A stretch of 33,150 nucleotides of DNA from Acidobacteriaceae bacterium. Lineage in GTDB: Bacteria > Acidobacteriota > Terriglobia > Bryobacterales > Bryobacteraceae. The notes below the pieces were generated by a model that saw only the letters and a program-made list of their open reading frames with translations, did not search any database and was not told the origin of the DNA. Below are positions 16,480-23,967 of the stretch, one piece after another (the stretch's first letter is position 1; every line of letters starts with the position of its first letter). The DNA is taken from NCBI GenBank assembly GCA_019233755.1, contig JAFAMD010000042.1:1-33150 (forward strand), written 5' to 3'. The position numbers were made by a program, and so were the translations under genes.

Positions 16480-17541
16480 CGTGAGATTGTAATTCTGTTC
16501 CCATGTGGCTCTCGCCTTCCGCGTGACGACATGGACTGCGGCCGTTTTCATTCGCAAAACGGACATAATCCGATCGGCAAGGGCATCTGGCGTCAAACCT
16601 GCTGCCAGAAAGCCCGTTACGCCATTGATGACGACCTCCGGAATGCCCCCTGATGGAAACGCCACAACCGGCAGGCCCGTGGCGTATGCTTCTAGAATCA
16701 CCCTGGTGGTTGCCTCAAACGGAGTTGAGGGGACGACCAGCAAATCCAGATTGGAAAGCACTGCCCCCACGTCAGATTGCCACTCGAGGAACTGGACAGG
16801 TAGACCGCGGGCTTCTCGTATGACCTCTTCGTAGTAGCTGCTGGTCGAAAACATTGGTGCTCCAGCTATGCAAAAGGAGCAGTCCGGAAACTGCTTCAGA
16901 ACGGTCCTTACGGCGCGGACGAACTCGATCTGACCCTTTTCGGGTTCAATTCTTCCAAGGACCCCGATATGGCGCACGCGGGCCGAAATTTTCAGAGGCG
17001 CGCCTCGAGGAGCGGCAACTCCGTTGTAGACAATCGATATATCTCGCGCCCGGACATAGGGCGTTAACGGTTGAGCGGCATATTTACAGCAAGCGATCAC
17101 TCTCGCTCGCGACAGGCGAAGAGACAGTCCCGCCAGCGCAATAGCAGAAGGCTGCAACAAGCGGCTGTGACAGTGAAATACAATCGGTATCCGGTGCCGG
17201 GCGGCGGCCCAGGCGGCGGGCGGAAGAAAGCGTGGGCCATTGACGTACAACGCCCCGAAGCCACGCTCCCGAACGACTTTGTCAATCGTCGTGGCTAGCG
17301 GCGGCAGTTCGCGCGCATATCTCAGCAGTTGCCCCAGGGGCTTGTGGATGCTGGAATAGGCGCCGCAGTGAAGGTACTCCGTGGGGAAACCCAGGTCGCG
17401 GACGGCTGCTGGAAGCGGCCCGTCATTAGGCACCAGCACTGTCGGTTTCAAGCCACGCGCAGAGAAAGCTGGCAGGAGATCGAGCAGGCTGCGCTGTCCG
17501 CCGCCCAATGTTGAGAATTGCTCGACACACAGAACGTCCAT
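16402..17541 (-). CDS. glycosyltransferase family 4 protein
   Basis: A cytoplasmic GT-B fold transferase of about 379 residues. The N-terminus EQFSTLGGGQRSLLDLLPAF is the GT4 acceptor-side glycine loop. The C-terminal half has VGVLGRIEPEKGQIEFVRAV and the nucleotide-sugar binding E-x7-E region PSTPFEATTRVILEAYATGLPVVAFPSGGIPEVV. Sugar and linkage are unknown. ATG 17541 is chosen (GTG 17547 possible). It begins about 19 nt after the MtrB-like gene's stop, so it is the last cistron of the cytochrome/barrel unit. This places an EPS glycosyltransferase in one transcript with an electron-transfer conduit. Confidence 0.9.
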   Translation of the reverse strand: MDVLCVEQFSTLGGGQRSLLDLLPAFSARGLKPTVLVPNDGPLPAAVRDLGFPTEYLHCGAYSSIHKPLGQLLRYARELPPLATTIDKVVRERGFGALYVNGPRFLPPAAWAAARHRIPIVFHCHSRLLQPSAIALAGLSLRLSRARVIACCKYAAQPLTPYVRARDISIVYNGVAAPRGAPLKISARVRHIGVLGRIEPEKGQIEFVRAVRTVLKQFPDCSFCIAGAPMFSTSSYYEEVIREARGLPVQFLEWQSDVGAVLSNLDLLVVPSTPFEATTRVILEAYATGLPVVAFPSGGIPEVVINGVTGFLAAGLTPDALADRIMSVLRMKTAAVHVVTRKARATWEQNYNLTLYQQQVCDVVLRAVDSGAVGVARAS

Positions 17542-17559
17542 ACGCACACTGCCGACCCG

Positions 17560-19584
17560 CTAAAAACTCCAAAGAATGCTTGTATAGCCCGTGTTCGCAA
17601 GGTAGTTTTCACCGTCGAAGAATTTTTCGGTATAGCCGTAGTACTGATATCCGACATTCCATCGCACCCGTTCCGTGATGCGGACTGAGATGCGCGCCGA
17701 CGGAGATTGAAATGTCAACGGAAAGGTTTGGGCTGTCTGAAAAGCCGCAAGATTTGGGCCAATAATCGTGCTCACCGGATCGCTTCGGCCATCGCCGGTA
17801 TCCTGAACACGACTGTAGCCGATATAGAGGTCTGCGCGCTTGAGGCTGAAACGTGCGGCTAGCGTCCCCGAATGCAAATTGCTGACGTAGTACGAAACTT
17901 GATCTGGGAAGAACTGCGCGTTTGCAAAAAACGCAATCCCGCCCAATGTGTCTACATGCTGCTTCGAGTAGCTGGCATCCAGCGAAAACCAGGTCTTTGG
18001 GGTCCACGAAACGGATGCCGAAAAGGTGCGAGCATGTGAACTGTACGATGACAACGTCACTGAATTATTGTTGTAGTCGGTATTCGACAGCGCCATTAGC
18101 TGCAGATTTTTAATTTTGTACTGGATCCGCCCCGAAAAGGCGTTGTAGTTGCGATCTCCTTTAGGCGTGAATGGCTGGCTCGCGTGCCCTATCTCGCCAT
18201 CCAGCAAGATCGTGAGAGGAGCGACAGGCTTGAGGCGCAGGCCAAAGGTGCCCGAATTCAAAATATTCGTTTGTGTGTATGGAACAGGGCTGGTGATATT
18301 TGTGAACGCAAATTGCGGGCTCGAGCTGATCAGTCGATCCGAATAGGCGTAGCCTCCATGGAGATCCAGCCAGTTTCGAAGCTGGTATTGGACACTCAGA
18401 TCTGTTTCCACCGTGCGTATGCCTAGAAACTGAAAATATAAGAGATCTGAGGATTGAGTTGCATTGTCATACTGCAAATAGGCACTGTTGCCTTCTGTTC
18501 TGATGTTGTATACAGAAGTGCGGCTCGCAATCGTCAATTTGGATGTCGGCAGAAGCGTGATATTGAGGTTTCCGGTAGCGGCCGGCCGGCTTGCATTGCC
18601 GAAGGCGAGAATCTGCTGGTTGGCCAACGCGCCAAACTGATTTGTGCCGATCGCCGATTCGTTGATCACAAACGATCTGACTCCTCCGGTATAGGTGAAC
18701 CTTCCGTTGAAGCTGATCCACTTGCTGTCACGAAACAGTGCAACCTGCCAATACGGACTGGTACCGTGGTAAGGCTGAGCTCTGTAGAATGAAGTTAAGG
18801 TTGCGCTATTCAGCGGATTGTCCCCCGGAGCATTCCCGGTGAACTGATAGGGGGTATCATCTTTGAAGTCTTCCCAACCATGCATCACGGTGAGGACAAA
18901 TCCAAGCCAATGGACTTCAGTGCCGAGACGGTAGTCGTTTTGCACCAGTTTTACGTTTTCGAATAAAGGAAATACATCACCGCTTGGGTCGAATGGCCCA
19001 TTGGTTTGAAATAGCTGGACGGTCGAGATGCCAGCGCCGGATTGATCATTTCGGCTATAACCGAGTGAAAAGCGGATAGACGATTGCGGGAATAAGGTTA
19101 AGTTATGATCCTGCAGAGTGTAGGACGTATCGAGTAAGTGTTCCCCCGCACCTCCGTCGGTAGTCAACCCTGGATTGAAATACTGACTGTTGCGCCAGAG
19201 CAGGTTGTATTCATATATTCGATTCTTCTGTACGCGCACTGTCGCCGAGCTGTAAGGATCTCCACCCAAACCGTTTGTTGTGACAATCGCCTGGTCAAAG
19301 AGTAGGCCGTGCCCGTTCTTTGAGTCCATGGTGAAGAAACTACTGAAGAGGCGCACACCATCATGGAAGTTTATCTGACTGTCGTACATCTGGGTGTTGC
19401 CGCTTACTGTGACCAGACGGTATCCCACCTCAAACGAATTGACGACATTATAGTCACGCCACGTGTCTCCACGGGTCGGGCCGACGGTCTCGGTTGTCGG
19501 GGCGACCGACGCTTGCGCATAACAGCGGATGATGCCAATGAATACCCATATCGCGGCGCGGAGGTGAAGGGTTGCGTTCTTCAT
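17560..19584 (-). CDS. MtrB/PioB-like outer-membrane beta-barrel of a porin-cytochrome conduit
   Basis: A 674-residue protein with a signal peptide (about 1-25, ending near CYAQA), then a long run of alternating amphipathic strands ending in ILWSF, the C-terminal aromatic typical of barrels. Size matches MtrB (about 700). It starts inside the stop codon of the decahaem cytochrome gene (ATGA, 19581-19584), the same pairing as mtrA-mtrB, pioA-pioB and dmsE-dmsF. In those systems the barrel sheathes the decahaem wire across the outer membrane. The GLGGDPYSSATVRVQKNRIYEYNLLWR segment near residue 103 is a pattern I associate with acidobacterial members. The N-terminal CXXC of Shewanella MtrB is absent; the only cysteine I see is in the signal peptide. 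The barrel call is strong; the MtrB assignment rests largely on context. Confidence 0.72.
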   Translation of the reverse strand: MKNATLHLRAAIWVFIGIIRCYAQASVAPTTETVGPTRGDTWRDYNVVNSFEVGYRLVTVSGNTQMYDSQINFHDGVRLFSSFFTMDSKNGHGLLFDQAIVTTNGLGGDPYSSATVRVQKNRIYEYNLLWRNSQYFNPGLTTDGGAGEHLLDTSYTLQDHNLTLFPQSSIRFSLGYSRNDQSGAGISTVQLFQTNGPFDPSGDVFPLFENVKLVQNDYRLGTEVHWLGFVLTVMHGWEDFKDDTPYQFTGNAPGDNPLNSATLTSFYRAQPYHGTSPYWQVALFRDSKWISFNGRFTYTGGVRSFVINESAIGTNQFGALANQQILAFGNASRPAATGNLNITLLPTSKLTIASRTSVYNIRTEGNSAYLQYDNATQSSDLLYFQFLGIRTVETDLSVQYQLRNWLDLHGGYAYSDRLISSSPQFAFTNITSPVPYTQTNILNSGTFGLRLKPVAPLTILLDGEIGHASQPFTPKGDRNYNAFSGRIQYKIKNLQLMALSNTDYNNNSVTLSSYSSHARTFSASVSWTPKTWFSLDASYSKQHVDTLGGIAFFANAQFFPDQVSYYVSNLHSGTLAARFSLKRADLYIGYSRVQDTGDGRSDPVSTIIGPNLAAFQTAQTFPLTFQSPSARISVRITERVRWNVGYQYYGYTEKFFDGENYLANTGYTSILWSF

Positions 19585-20519
19585 CGCAGAAATAGCGGAT
19601 CTGTGTTGGAGCCGTGAATACGCACGTGACAGTTGGTGCAGTTCTGATATCGCGGGTCGGCCATGTTGTGATTCTGCGAGAGAGAGGGCACACCAGTACC
19701 CGTGCGGCCGAAGGTGCCTGCGCCGTTATGGCATTCGAGGCATATCGTGAATACGACCGGTCTGCGCAATAAGCGAGAATTAGTCGACCCATGCGGCGAG
19801 TGACACATCTCGCATCCTTCGACGCGAACCGGGGGATGCTCGAATGCAAATGGACCACGTTTGTCCGAATGACACTTGATACAGGCCTCTTCATTTGCGA
19901 ATGCCTGCCTGACCAACGGCGGCCGCTGGGCCATGCGCCAGGTGGGTGGGAACGCGCCGTGAGGATTGTGGCAATCGCTGCAAACCATGAATCCTTCGTT
20001 GACACGGTGCTTAAAGGGCATCGAAAAGTCCGCGCGAACATTGGTATGGCACGTGTAACAGAGTTGCGGTTCAGCGCTGGCCAGCAGGTTTCTCGGCGTC
20101 GCCGACTTATGGATGGAATGGCACTGAATGCAAGTTACTCCGTTTAGGGTATGTGATGAGGAGTGGATGTTGGAGCGCTCAAGCCTTTTCGAATGGCAGC
20201 GTAGGCAGGTATCAGTGATCTGCGAGGAGGTCAATGCGAAGAAAGACAGGATTGTCGTTTTGCCCCCGTGCGCCTTAACGTGCGCCTCTCCCTGACCATG
20301 ACAACCCTCACATCCTGTATTTTCCGGTGCTTCGTTGCCGTCCGCGACGCTCTTGAAATGCGCGTTTTTGTAAAAAGTAAACCAGACGTCCGGATGGCAA
20401 GTTTTACAAACCGTGCTGCCGACATACCCTCCTTTGGAGGTGTCGGCGTGGCTAACGGTGCCGAGAAGCAAGATCGCCGCAAATGCTCTGGCGACCAACG
20501 GAACGCGTGGAATAGACAT
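19581..20519 (-). CDS. DmsE/MtrA/PioA-type periplasmic decahaem c-type cytochrome
   Basis: The 312-residue product has a signal peptide (about 1-25, cleavage near SHA-DT) and exactly ten CXXCH haem sites, at residues 38, 70, 105, 130, 154, 180, 213, 236, 260 and 294. Spacing and length match MtrA/DmsE/PioA (about 330 residues). These form a haem wire that inserts into an MtrB-type barrel and carries electrons between periplasm and cell exterior. The GYVGSTVCKTCHPDVWFTF opening and the repeated C-x2-CH-S/N-PHG motifs are family hallmarks. ATG 20519 is chosen because the signal peptide starts there; upstream in-frame sequence is basic and implausible. It overlaps the barrel gene by 4 nt. A degenerate box site lies 94 bp upstream. 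Confidence 0.92.
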   Translation of the reverse strand: MSIPRVPLVARAFAAILLLGTVSHADTSKGGYVGSTVCKTCHPDVWFTFYKNAHFKSVADGNEAPENTGCEGCHGQGEAHVKAHGGKTTILSFFALTSSQITDTCLRCHSKRLERSNIHSSSHTLNGVTCIQCHSIHKSATPRNLLASAEPQLCYTCHTNVRADFSMPFKHRVNEGFMVCSDCHNPHGAFPPTWRMAQRPPLVRQAFANEEACIKCHSDKRGPFAFEHPPVRVEGCEMCHSPHGSTNSRLLRRPVVFTICLECHNGAGTFGRTGTGVPSLSQNHNMADPRYQNCTNCHVRIHGSNTDPLFLR

Positions 20520-20613
20520 GCGGCGAGAGTGGTGAATCGTCAGGTCTTTTAGACCGTGAGAACATTGACGATTCAAGAATACGGTGGGAGGTATCGATTG
20601 TTGTTGAGCGCGG

Positions 20614-20629
20614 GTGAAGGTTTTGTAAA
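20614..20629 (+). promoter_or_regulatory. GTGAA-N6-GTAAA repeat (site G)
   Basis: A 4-of-5 half-site GTGAA (20614-20618) and an exact GTAAA (20625-20629) lie 11 bp apart in the 128-bp gap before the decahaem cytochrome. The second half-site also lies in a palindrome, GGTTTT-GT-AAAACC (20619-20632). It reads opposite to the gene, about 94 bp before its ATG. Confidence 0.4.
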
Positions 20630-20647
20630 ACCAAGCCCGCTGGCTGG

Positions 20648-21781
20648 TCAGCGCATGGAAACGGCTTCCAAAGCGGCGCTTTCGTCGTTTTCGAATAGCG
20701 GCCCCTTCTTGAAGAGCACGTCGGCCATCTCTCGCTGAAAGCGTTTTTCGGAGAAGCGGGAGGCTGAAGCTTGAATTATGGCGGGAGAGATCTCCGCCTT
20801 CTGACGTTCGAACCGCTCCACCGCCTGCCGCAATTCGTCTTCGCATGGCAAGCTGTAGAGGAACGCCGCAGGCGGATATGCGGAGGGAACGCCTTCAAGC
20901 AACCCCCCTCTTGCCAGGCCGATCAAGGGTTTGCCGCTCGCTACTGCTTCTACGGCAACAATGCCGAAATCCTCTTCTCCCGGAACAAGAACCGCCCGGC
21001 AGCGTGCATACAGGTAGCGGAGATCACGGTCTGTGACACGGCCGCAGAACTCGATCGTTGGTCCGGCGGCCCTCTTCAAGTTCGAGTATTCCGGGCCGTC
21101 ACCAACGATTCTGAGACGGCGTCCGGTTTCACTGAAACACCGAACAGCATCGGCGATGCGCTTATACGCAACTAGTTCCGAGACAATTAAATAGTAATCA
21201 TCGGGGGCGCAACAATAGAAGGTGTCGACATCTACTGGCGGGTAGATAACACGCGATTGGCGGCGATATGTTCTTCGAATGCGGTTCTGAACATTCTTGC
21301 TGTTGGCAATGAATTCGTCTACCCGTGCCGCAGAAGCATAATCCCACACACGCAGATAATTGCTGGCAGCGGCCATGATTATTCGCTTCGGCGTCCATCG
21401 GGTCCACTCATGAAGGTAGGCGGGATAAAGATCCCAAAGGTAACGCATCGGTGAGTGACAATAGCAGACATGGCGCGTGTGAGAGGAGGTAATAACACCC
21501 TTTGCTGGACCCGATTCGCTACTGACGATAAGATCGTAAGCTCTGAGATCGAAGTGCTCCAGTGCAATTGGCATTAACGGCAGCAGAGAGCGATAGTGCC
21601 GGCGATAGGGATTTAGGAAAGACGTGAAGATTCTGTGGGAACGAATAGTCTCAGAGATACTTTCCGGATCATAAAACAGGGTGAAAATGTCTGCATCGGG
21701 CAACAACCGGCAAAGCGCCTCGACGACCTTCTCACCCCCTCGCATTCCGAGGAGCCAGTAGTGCACAATGGCAGATCGCAT
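20648..21781 (-). CDS. glycosyltransferase family 4 protein (WbaZ/mannosyltransferase-like)
   Basis: A 377-residue GT-B glycosyltransferase. The N-terminus HYWLLGMRGGEKVVEALCRLLPDADIFTL and the HVCYCHSPMRYLWDLYPAYL segment are typical of the WbaZ/MtfA-like GT4 subgroup, often mannosyltransferases in O-antigen and EPS loci. The donor-binding region VPGEEDFGIVAVEAVASGKPLIGLARGG contains the GT4 E-x7-E pair. The ATG at 21781 has GGAG about 10 nt upstream. It lies 167 nt downstream of the priming transferase and 128 nt upstream of the decahaem cytochrome. Sugar specificity is a guess; the family is secure. Confidence 0.9.
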   Translation of the reverse strand: MRSAIVHYWLLGMRGGEKVVEALCRLLPDADIFTLFYDPESISETIRSHRIFTSFLNPYRRHYRSLLPLMPIALEHFDLRAYDLIVSSESGPAKGVITSSHTRHVCYCHSPMRYLWDLYPAYLHEWTRWTPKRIIMAAASNYLRVWDYASAARVDEFIANSKNVQNRIRRTYRRQSRVIYPPVDVDTFYCCAPDDYYLIVSELVAYKRIADAVRCFSETGRRLRIVGDGPEYSNLKRAAGPTIEFCGRVTDRDLRYLYARCRAVLVPGEEDFGIVAVEAVASGKPLIGLARGGLLEGVPSAYPPAAFLYSLPCEDELRQAVERFERQKAEISPAIIQASASRFSEKRFQREMADVLFKKGPLFENDESAALEAVSMR

Positions 21782-21948
21782 GGGTTCCGTTCTCCGAACC
21801 GAACGAACGAAAAAACTGGGTGCTTGCGGTCACGCGCGTGCCTGACTTAGCGGGAGGTAGATGCCGTACCTCGCACCGATTGATCGCTATTGTACCCGCG
21901 GTAGAGCACACGATTGTTGGCAGAATGTGAAGATGTAGTAAATGACCG

Positions 21949-22629
21949 TCACCAGGCATTCTTTCCTGTTAGAACACTCGGAATAGTGATCAGAAAAATT
22001 CTCAAATATAACGAAAAACACCACCTGCGAATCATGAATAGATCCAGTCTGCGGCGCTGGTGATAGCTGAGGAGACTTCTCCCACTGATCTGCCACAACC
22101 CGGTTATCCCGGGCTTCTTGCTGAGCAGTTCAATAGCATGTGTGGTGTAGTGGAGCTGGATTTCTCTTGCGGTTAATGGGCGTGGCCCAATCAGCGCCAT
22201 GTCGCCTCGTACCACGCTCCAAAGTTGCGGGAGTTCGTCGATGGAATAACGGCGGCACAGCACAGCGAAACGGCTGCTGACGCGGGGGTCCTGTGCGCTC
22301 TTCGGCCCAAAAGCAGTTAAGTTATCAGTCGAGATCCGTTCGATTATCCGCCACCGGGGCGACGAAACATCATCCCACATCGTCCTGAGCTTGAGCACCC
22401 AGATGGTTCGTCCGTGCTGGCCAACCCTTTTGTGTGCGATCAGTGGAGGGCGGCGCGAGAGCACTACCACAATTAACGCAGCTCCGAAAAGAAGGGGAAC
22501 TGTAAGCGTCAGCAACGACGCGGCGAACACCCGTTCGACGCATCCAATTACGCGCCAGAATAGCAGCTCTGCCGGAACAATTGGCTGCTCCATGGCGAAC
22601 TCGTTCAATGGCGCCTCTCTGGTACTCAC
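21949..22629 (-). CDS. priming sugar transferase (ExoY/WcaJ C-terminal type)
   Basis: A polyprenyl-phosphate hexose-1-phosphate transferase (PF02397) that starts repeat-unit synthesis at the inner membrane. One hydrophobic segment (about 25-47) is followed by family motifs RPPLIAHKRVGQHGRTIWVLKLRTMW, YSIDELPQLWSVVRGDMALIGPRPL and KPGITGLWQISGRS. It is the short form without the four-helix N-terminal region of WcaJ/WbaP, so ExoY-like. Start: GTG 22629 is chosen for its GGGAG ribosome-binding site at ideal spacing; ATG 22593 is the alternative. The open frame to 22806 upstream is not family-like. It heads the minus-strand EPS/electron-transfer set and is divergent from the response-regulator operon. 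Confidence 0.9.
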   Translation of the reverse strand: MSTREAPLNEFAMEQPIVPAELLFWRVIGCVERVFAASLLTLTVPLLFGAALIVVVLSRRPPLIAHKRVGQHGRTIWVLKLRTMWDDVSSPRWRIIERISTDNLTAFGPKSAQDPRVSSRFAVLCRRYSIDELPQLWSVVRGDMALIGPRPLTAREIQLHYTTHAIELLSKKPGITGLWQISGRSLLSYHQRRRLDLFMIRRWCFSLYLRIFLITIPSVLTGKNAW

Positions 22630-22739
22630 AATCTGCTCCCGGCGCGGAAACGGCGTTCGCAGGCGTGGTACTTGCTGCGAAGCAGGACTGCGAAACCGCT
22701 CCACTACAAGCAAAGGTAAGGAAGCTGAGCGCGGAGTGT

Positions 22740-22755
22740 GTTTTGATGATGTAAA
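22740..22755 (+). promoter_or_regulatory. half-degenerate GTAAA repeat (site F)
   Basis: It reads GTTTT (22740-22744)-N6-GTAAA (22751-22755), one exact and one poor half-site at the 11-bp period. It lies 110 bp before the sugar-transferase GTG and about 140 bp before the response-regulator start. Weak alone; listed because it lies in the same divergent region as site E. Confidence 0.25.
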
Positions 22756-22825
22756 AGTTCCATGAAGCGAGCTATTTTGAACCTGCCTTGTATGCTCCAA
22801 GTGCACACGTATACGAAAAGGATCT

Positions 22826-22841
22826 GTAAAAAAAACGTAAA
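22826..22841 (+). promoter_or_regulatory. GTAAA-N6-GTAAA direct repeat (site E), likely autoregulatory
   Basis: Two exact GTAAA half-sites (22826-22830 and 22837-22841) lie 11 bp apart and end 54 bp before the response-regulator ATG, in its direction. The geometry copies site D before the export operon (53 bp). It suggests the regulator controls its own operon. Confidence 0.6.
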
Positions 22842-22895
22842 ACCGCCCTTTTGACGTCTGGGGTGCGGTCCTCGAAGACGTTAAAAACGGCTAAA

Positions 22896-23579
22896 ATGTC
22901 AACTAACATGCAGCGAATACTCGTCATTGACGATGACGAGAGCTTGCGCGACACCATCAGCGTGATGCTCGAACGGGAGGGTTTTGTTCCGATCCTGGCG
23001 GATGACGGCAGGACGGGATTTGAGAAGGCTGTCACGCTCAAGCCTCAGCTTCTGTTGGTTGACCTCAGGTTGCCTGGAATGAGTGGCGTTGAGGTCTGTA
23101 AGCAACTTCGTGCAGACAGGATTCAGACGCCGATTATTGTCCTCAGCGCGATTGGCGATGAAGTCGATAAAGTTCTGCTCCTGGAGATTGGTGCCGACGA
23201 CTACCTGGTAAAGCCGTTTGGTACTCGCGAACTGCTGGCCCGTATCCGTGCGCTTTTGCGGCGTGCGACCCCGGACACGAGAGCCATGCGATTTGGCAAT
23301 GTCGAAGTGGATTTTGACCGCAGAACCATAAGCTGCCGAGGCGCTGATGTCAAGCTCACTCCCGCCGAATACAACCTCCTCGTCTTTTTCCTGCACAATG
23401 CAGATCGGGCGTTGAGTCGGGACCTCATTCTGAATTCCGTGTGGGGGTATGAGGCTTACCCGAACACGCGGACGGTAGATGCCCATGTTGTGCGTTTGCG
23501 TCAGAAGCTGGAACCTGATCCGGGCCTCCCTCGTCATTTCCTTACAGTTCACGGAGTCGGCTACCGCTTCCTTCCATAG
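22896..23579 (+). CDS. OmpR/CpxR-family response regulator
   Basis: A 227-residue DNA-binding response regulator. The receiver domain (about 5-120) has the acidic pocket D12-D14, phosphoacceptor D56 in LLLVDLRLPGMSG, S84 and K106 in DDYLVKPFG. The C-terminal winged helix (about 130-227) shows LTPAEYNLLVFFLHNADRALSRDLILNSVWGYE and the recognition-helix region NTRTVDAHVVRLRQKLE, ending in TVHGVGYRF. OmpR-family proteins bind as head-to-tail dimers to direct repeats of 10-11 bp, which matches the boxes in this locus. ATG 22896 is chosen (22908 possible); neither has a clear Shine-Dalgarno. It is the first gene of a five-gene unit ending in a histidine kinase, its likely partner. Confidence 0.93.
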   Translation: MSTNMQRILVIDDDESLRDTISVMLEREGFVPILADDGRTGFEKAVTLKPQLLLVDLRLPGMSGVEVCKQLRADRIQTPIIVLSAIGDEVDKVLLLEIGADDYLVKPFGTRELLARIRALLRRATPDTRAMRFGNVEVDFDRRTISCRGADVKLTPAEYNLLVFFLHNADRALSRDLILNSVWGYEAYPNTRTVDAHVVRLRQKLEPDPGLPRHFLTVHGVGYRFLP

Positions 23580-23589
23580 ACGCGCCACG

Positions 23590-23967
23590 ATGGCCCGAGC
23601 TGTTCTGATTGTCGAAGACGGAAACAATATTGCACCTCTTGAAATCGCGCTTGGCTCACTGAACGGGGTCAAGGTAGTAGTCGTTTCCAATGGCCGGGAT
23701 GCGCTCGAATTGTTGTACGGCAGTTCAATCGAGATCGCTGCCGTCGTGACCGATCTCCATCTGCCCTATGTCGACGGATTTGAACTCGTGGAAGCGATAC
23801 GATCTCACACACGCTATTCACGCCTGCCTGTAGTCGTCGTCAGTGGAGACAGCCATCCAGAGACTTCAATCCGCGTTCGCCGGCTGGGTGCGGACGCGTT
23901 CTTTCCGAAGCCTTACTCGCCCGCTGAAATACGCCACACGTTGGAGGCGCTTCTTGATGCACCGTAG
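23590..23967 (+). CDS. single-domain response regulator (CheY-like receiver)
   Basis: A 125-residue receiver with no output domain. The acidic pair E9-D10, phosphoacceptor D55 (VVTDLHLPYVDG), S85 (VVVVSGDS) and K107 (FFPKPYS) are all present, so it should be phosphorylatable. It starts 10 nt after the OmpR-type regulator and its 3' end overlaps the porin gene by 11 nt. It may act as a phosphate sink, a phosphorelay intermediate, or a partner of an unseen output protein. The longer frame reaching back to 23479 lies inside the upstream regulator and is not used. Confidence 0.88.
   Translation: MARAVLIVEDGNNIAPLEIALGSLNGVKVVVVSNGRDALELLYGSSIEIAAVVTDLHLPYVDGFELVEAIRSHTRYSRLPVVVVSGDSHPETSIRVRRLGADAFFPKPYSPAEIRHTLEALLDAP

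Noticed and set aside
20366..20410. TGTAAAA and TTTTACA sequences that resemble the box motif.
   Set aside because: They lie inside the decahaem cytochrome coding region and do not have the N6 spacing.
22899..23690. A 263-codon minus-strand frame opposite the response-regulator genes.
   Set aside because: It is antisense to two receiver domains with full catalytic residues.
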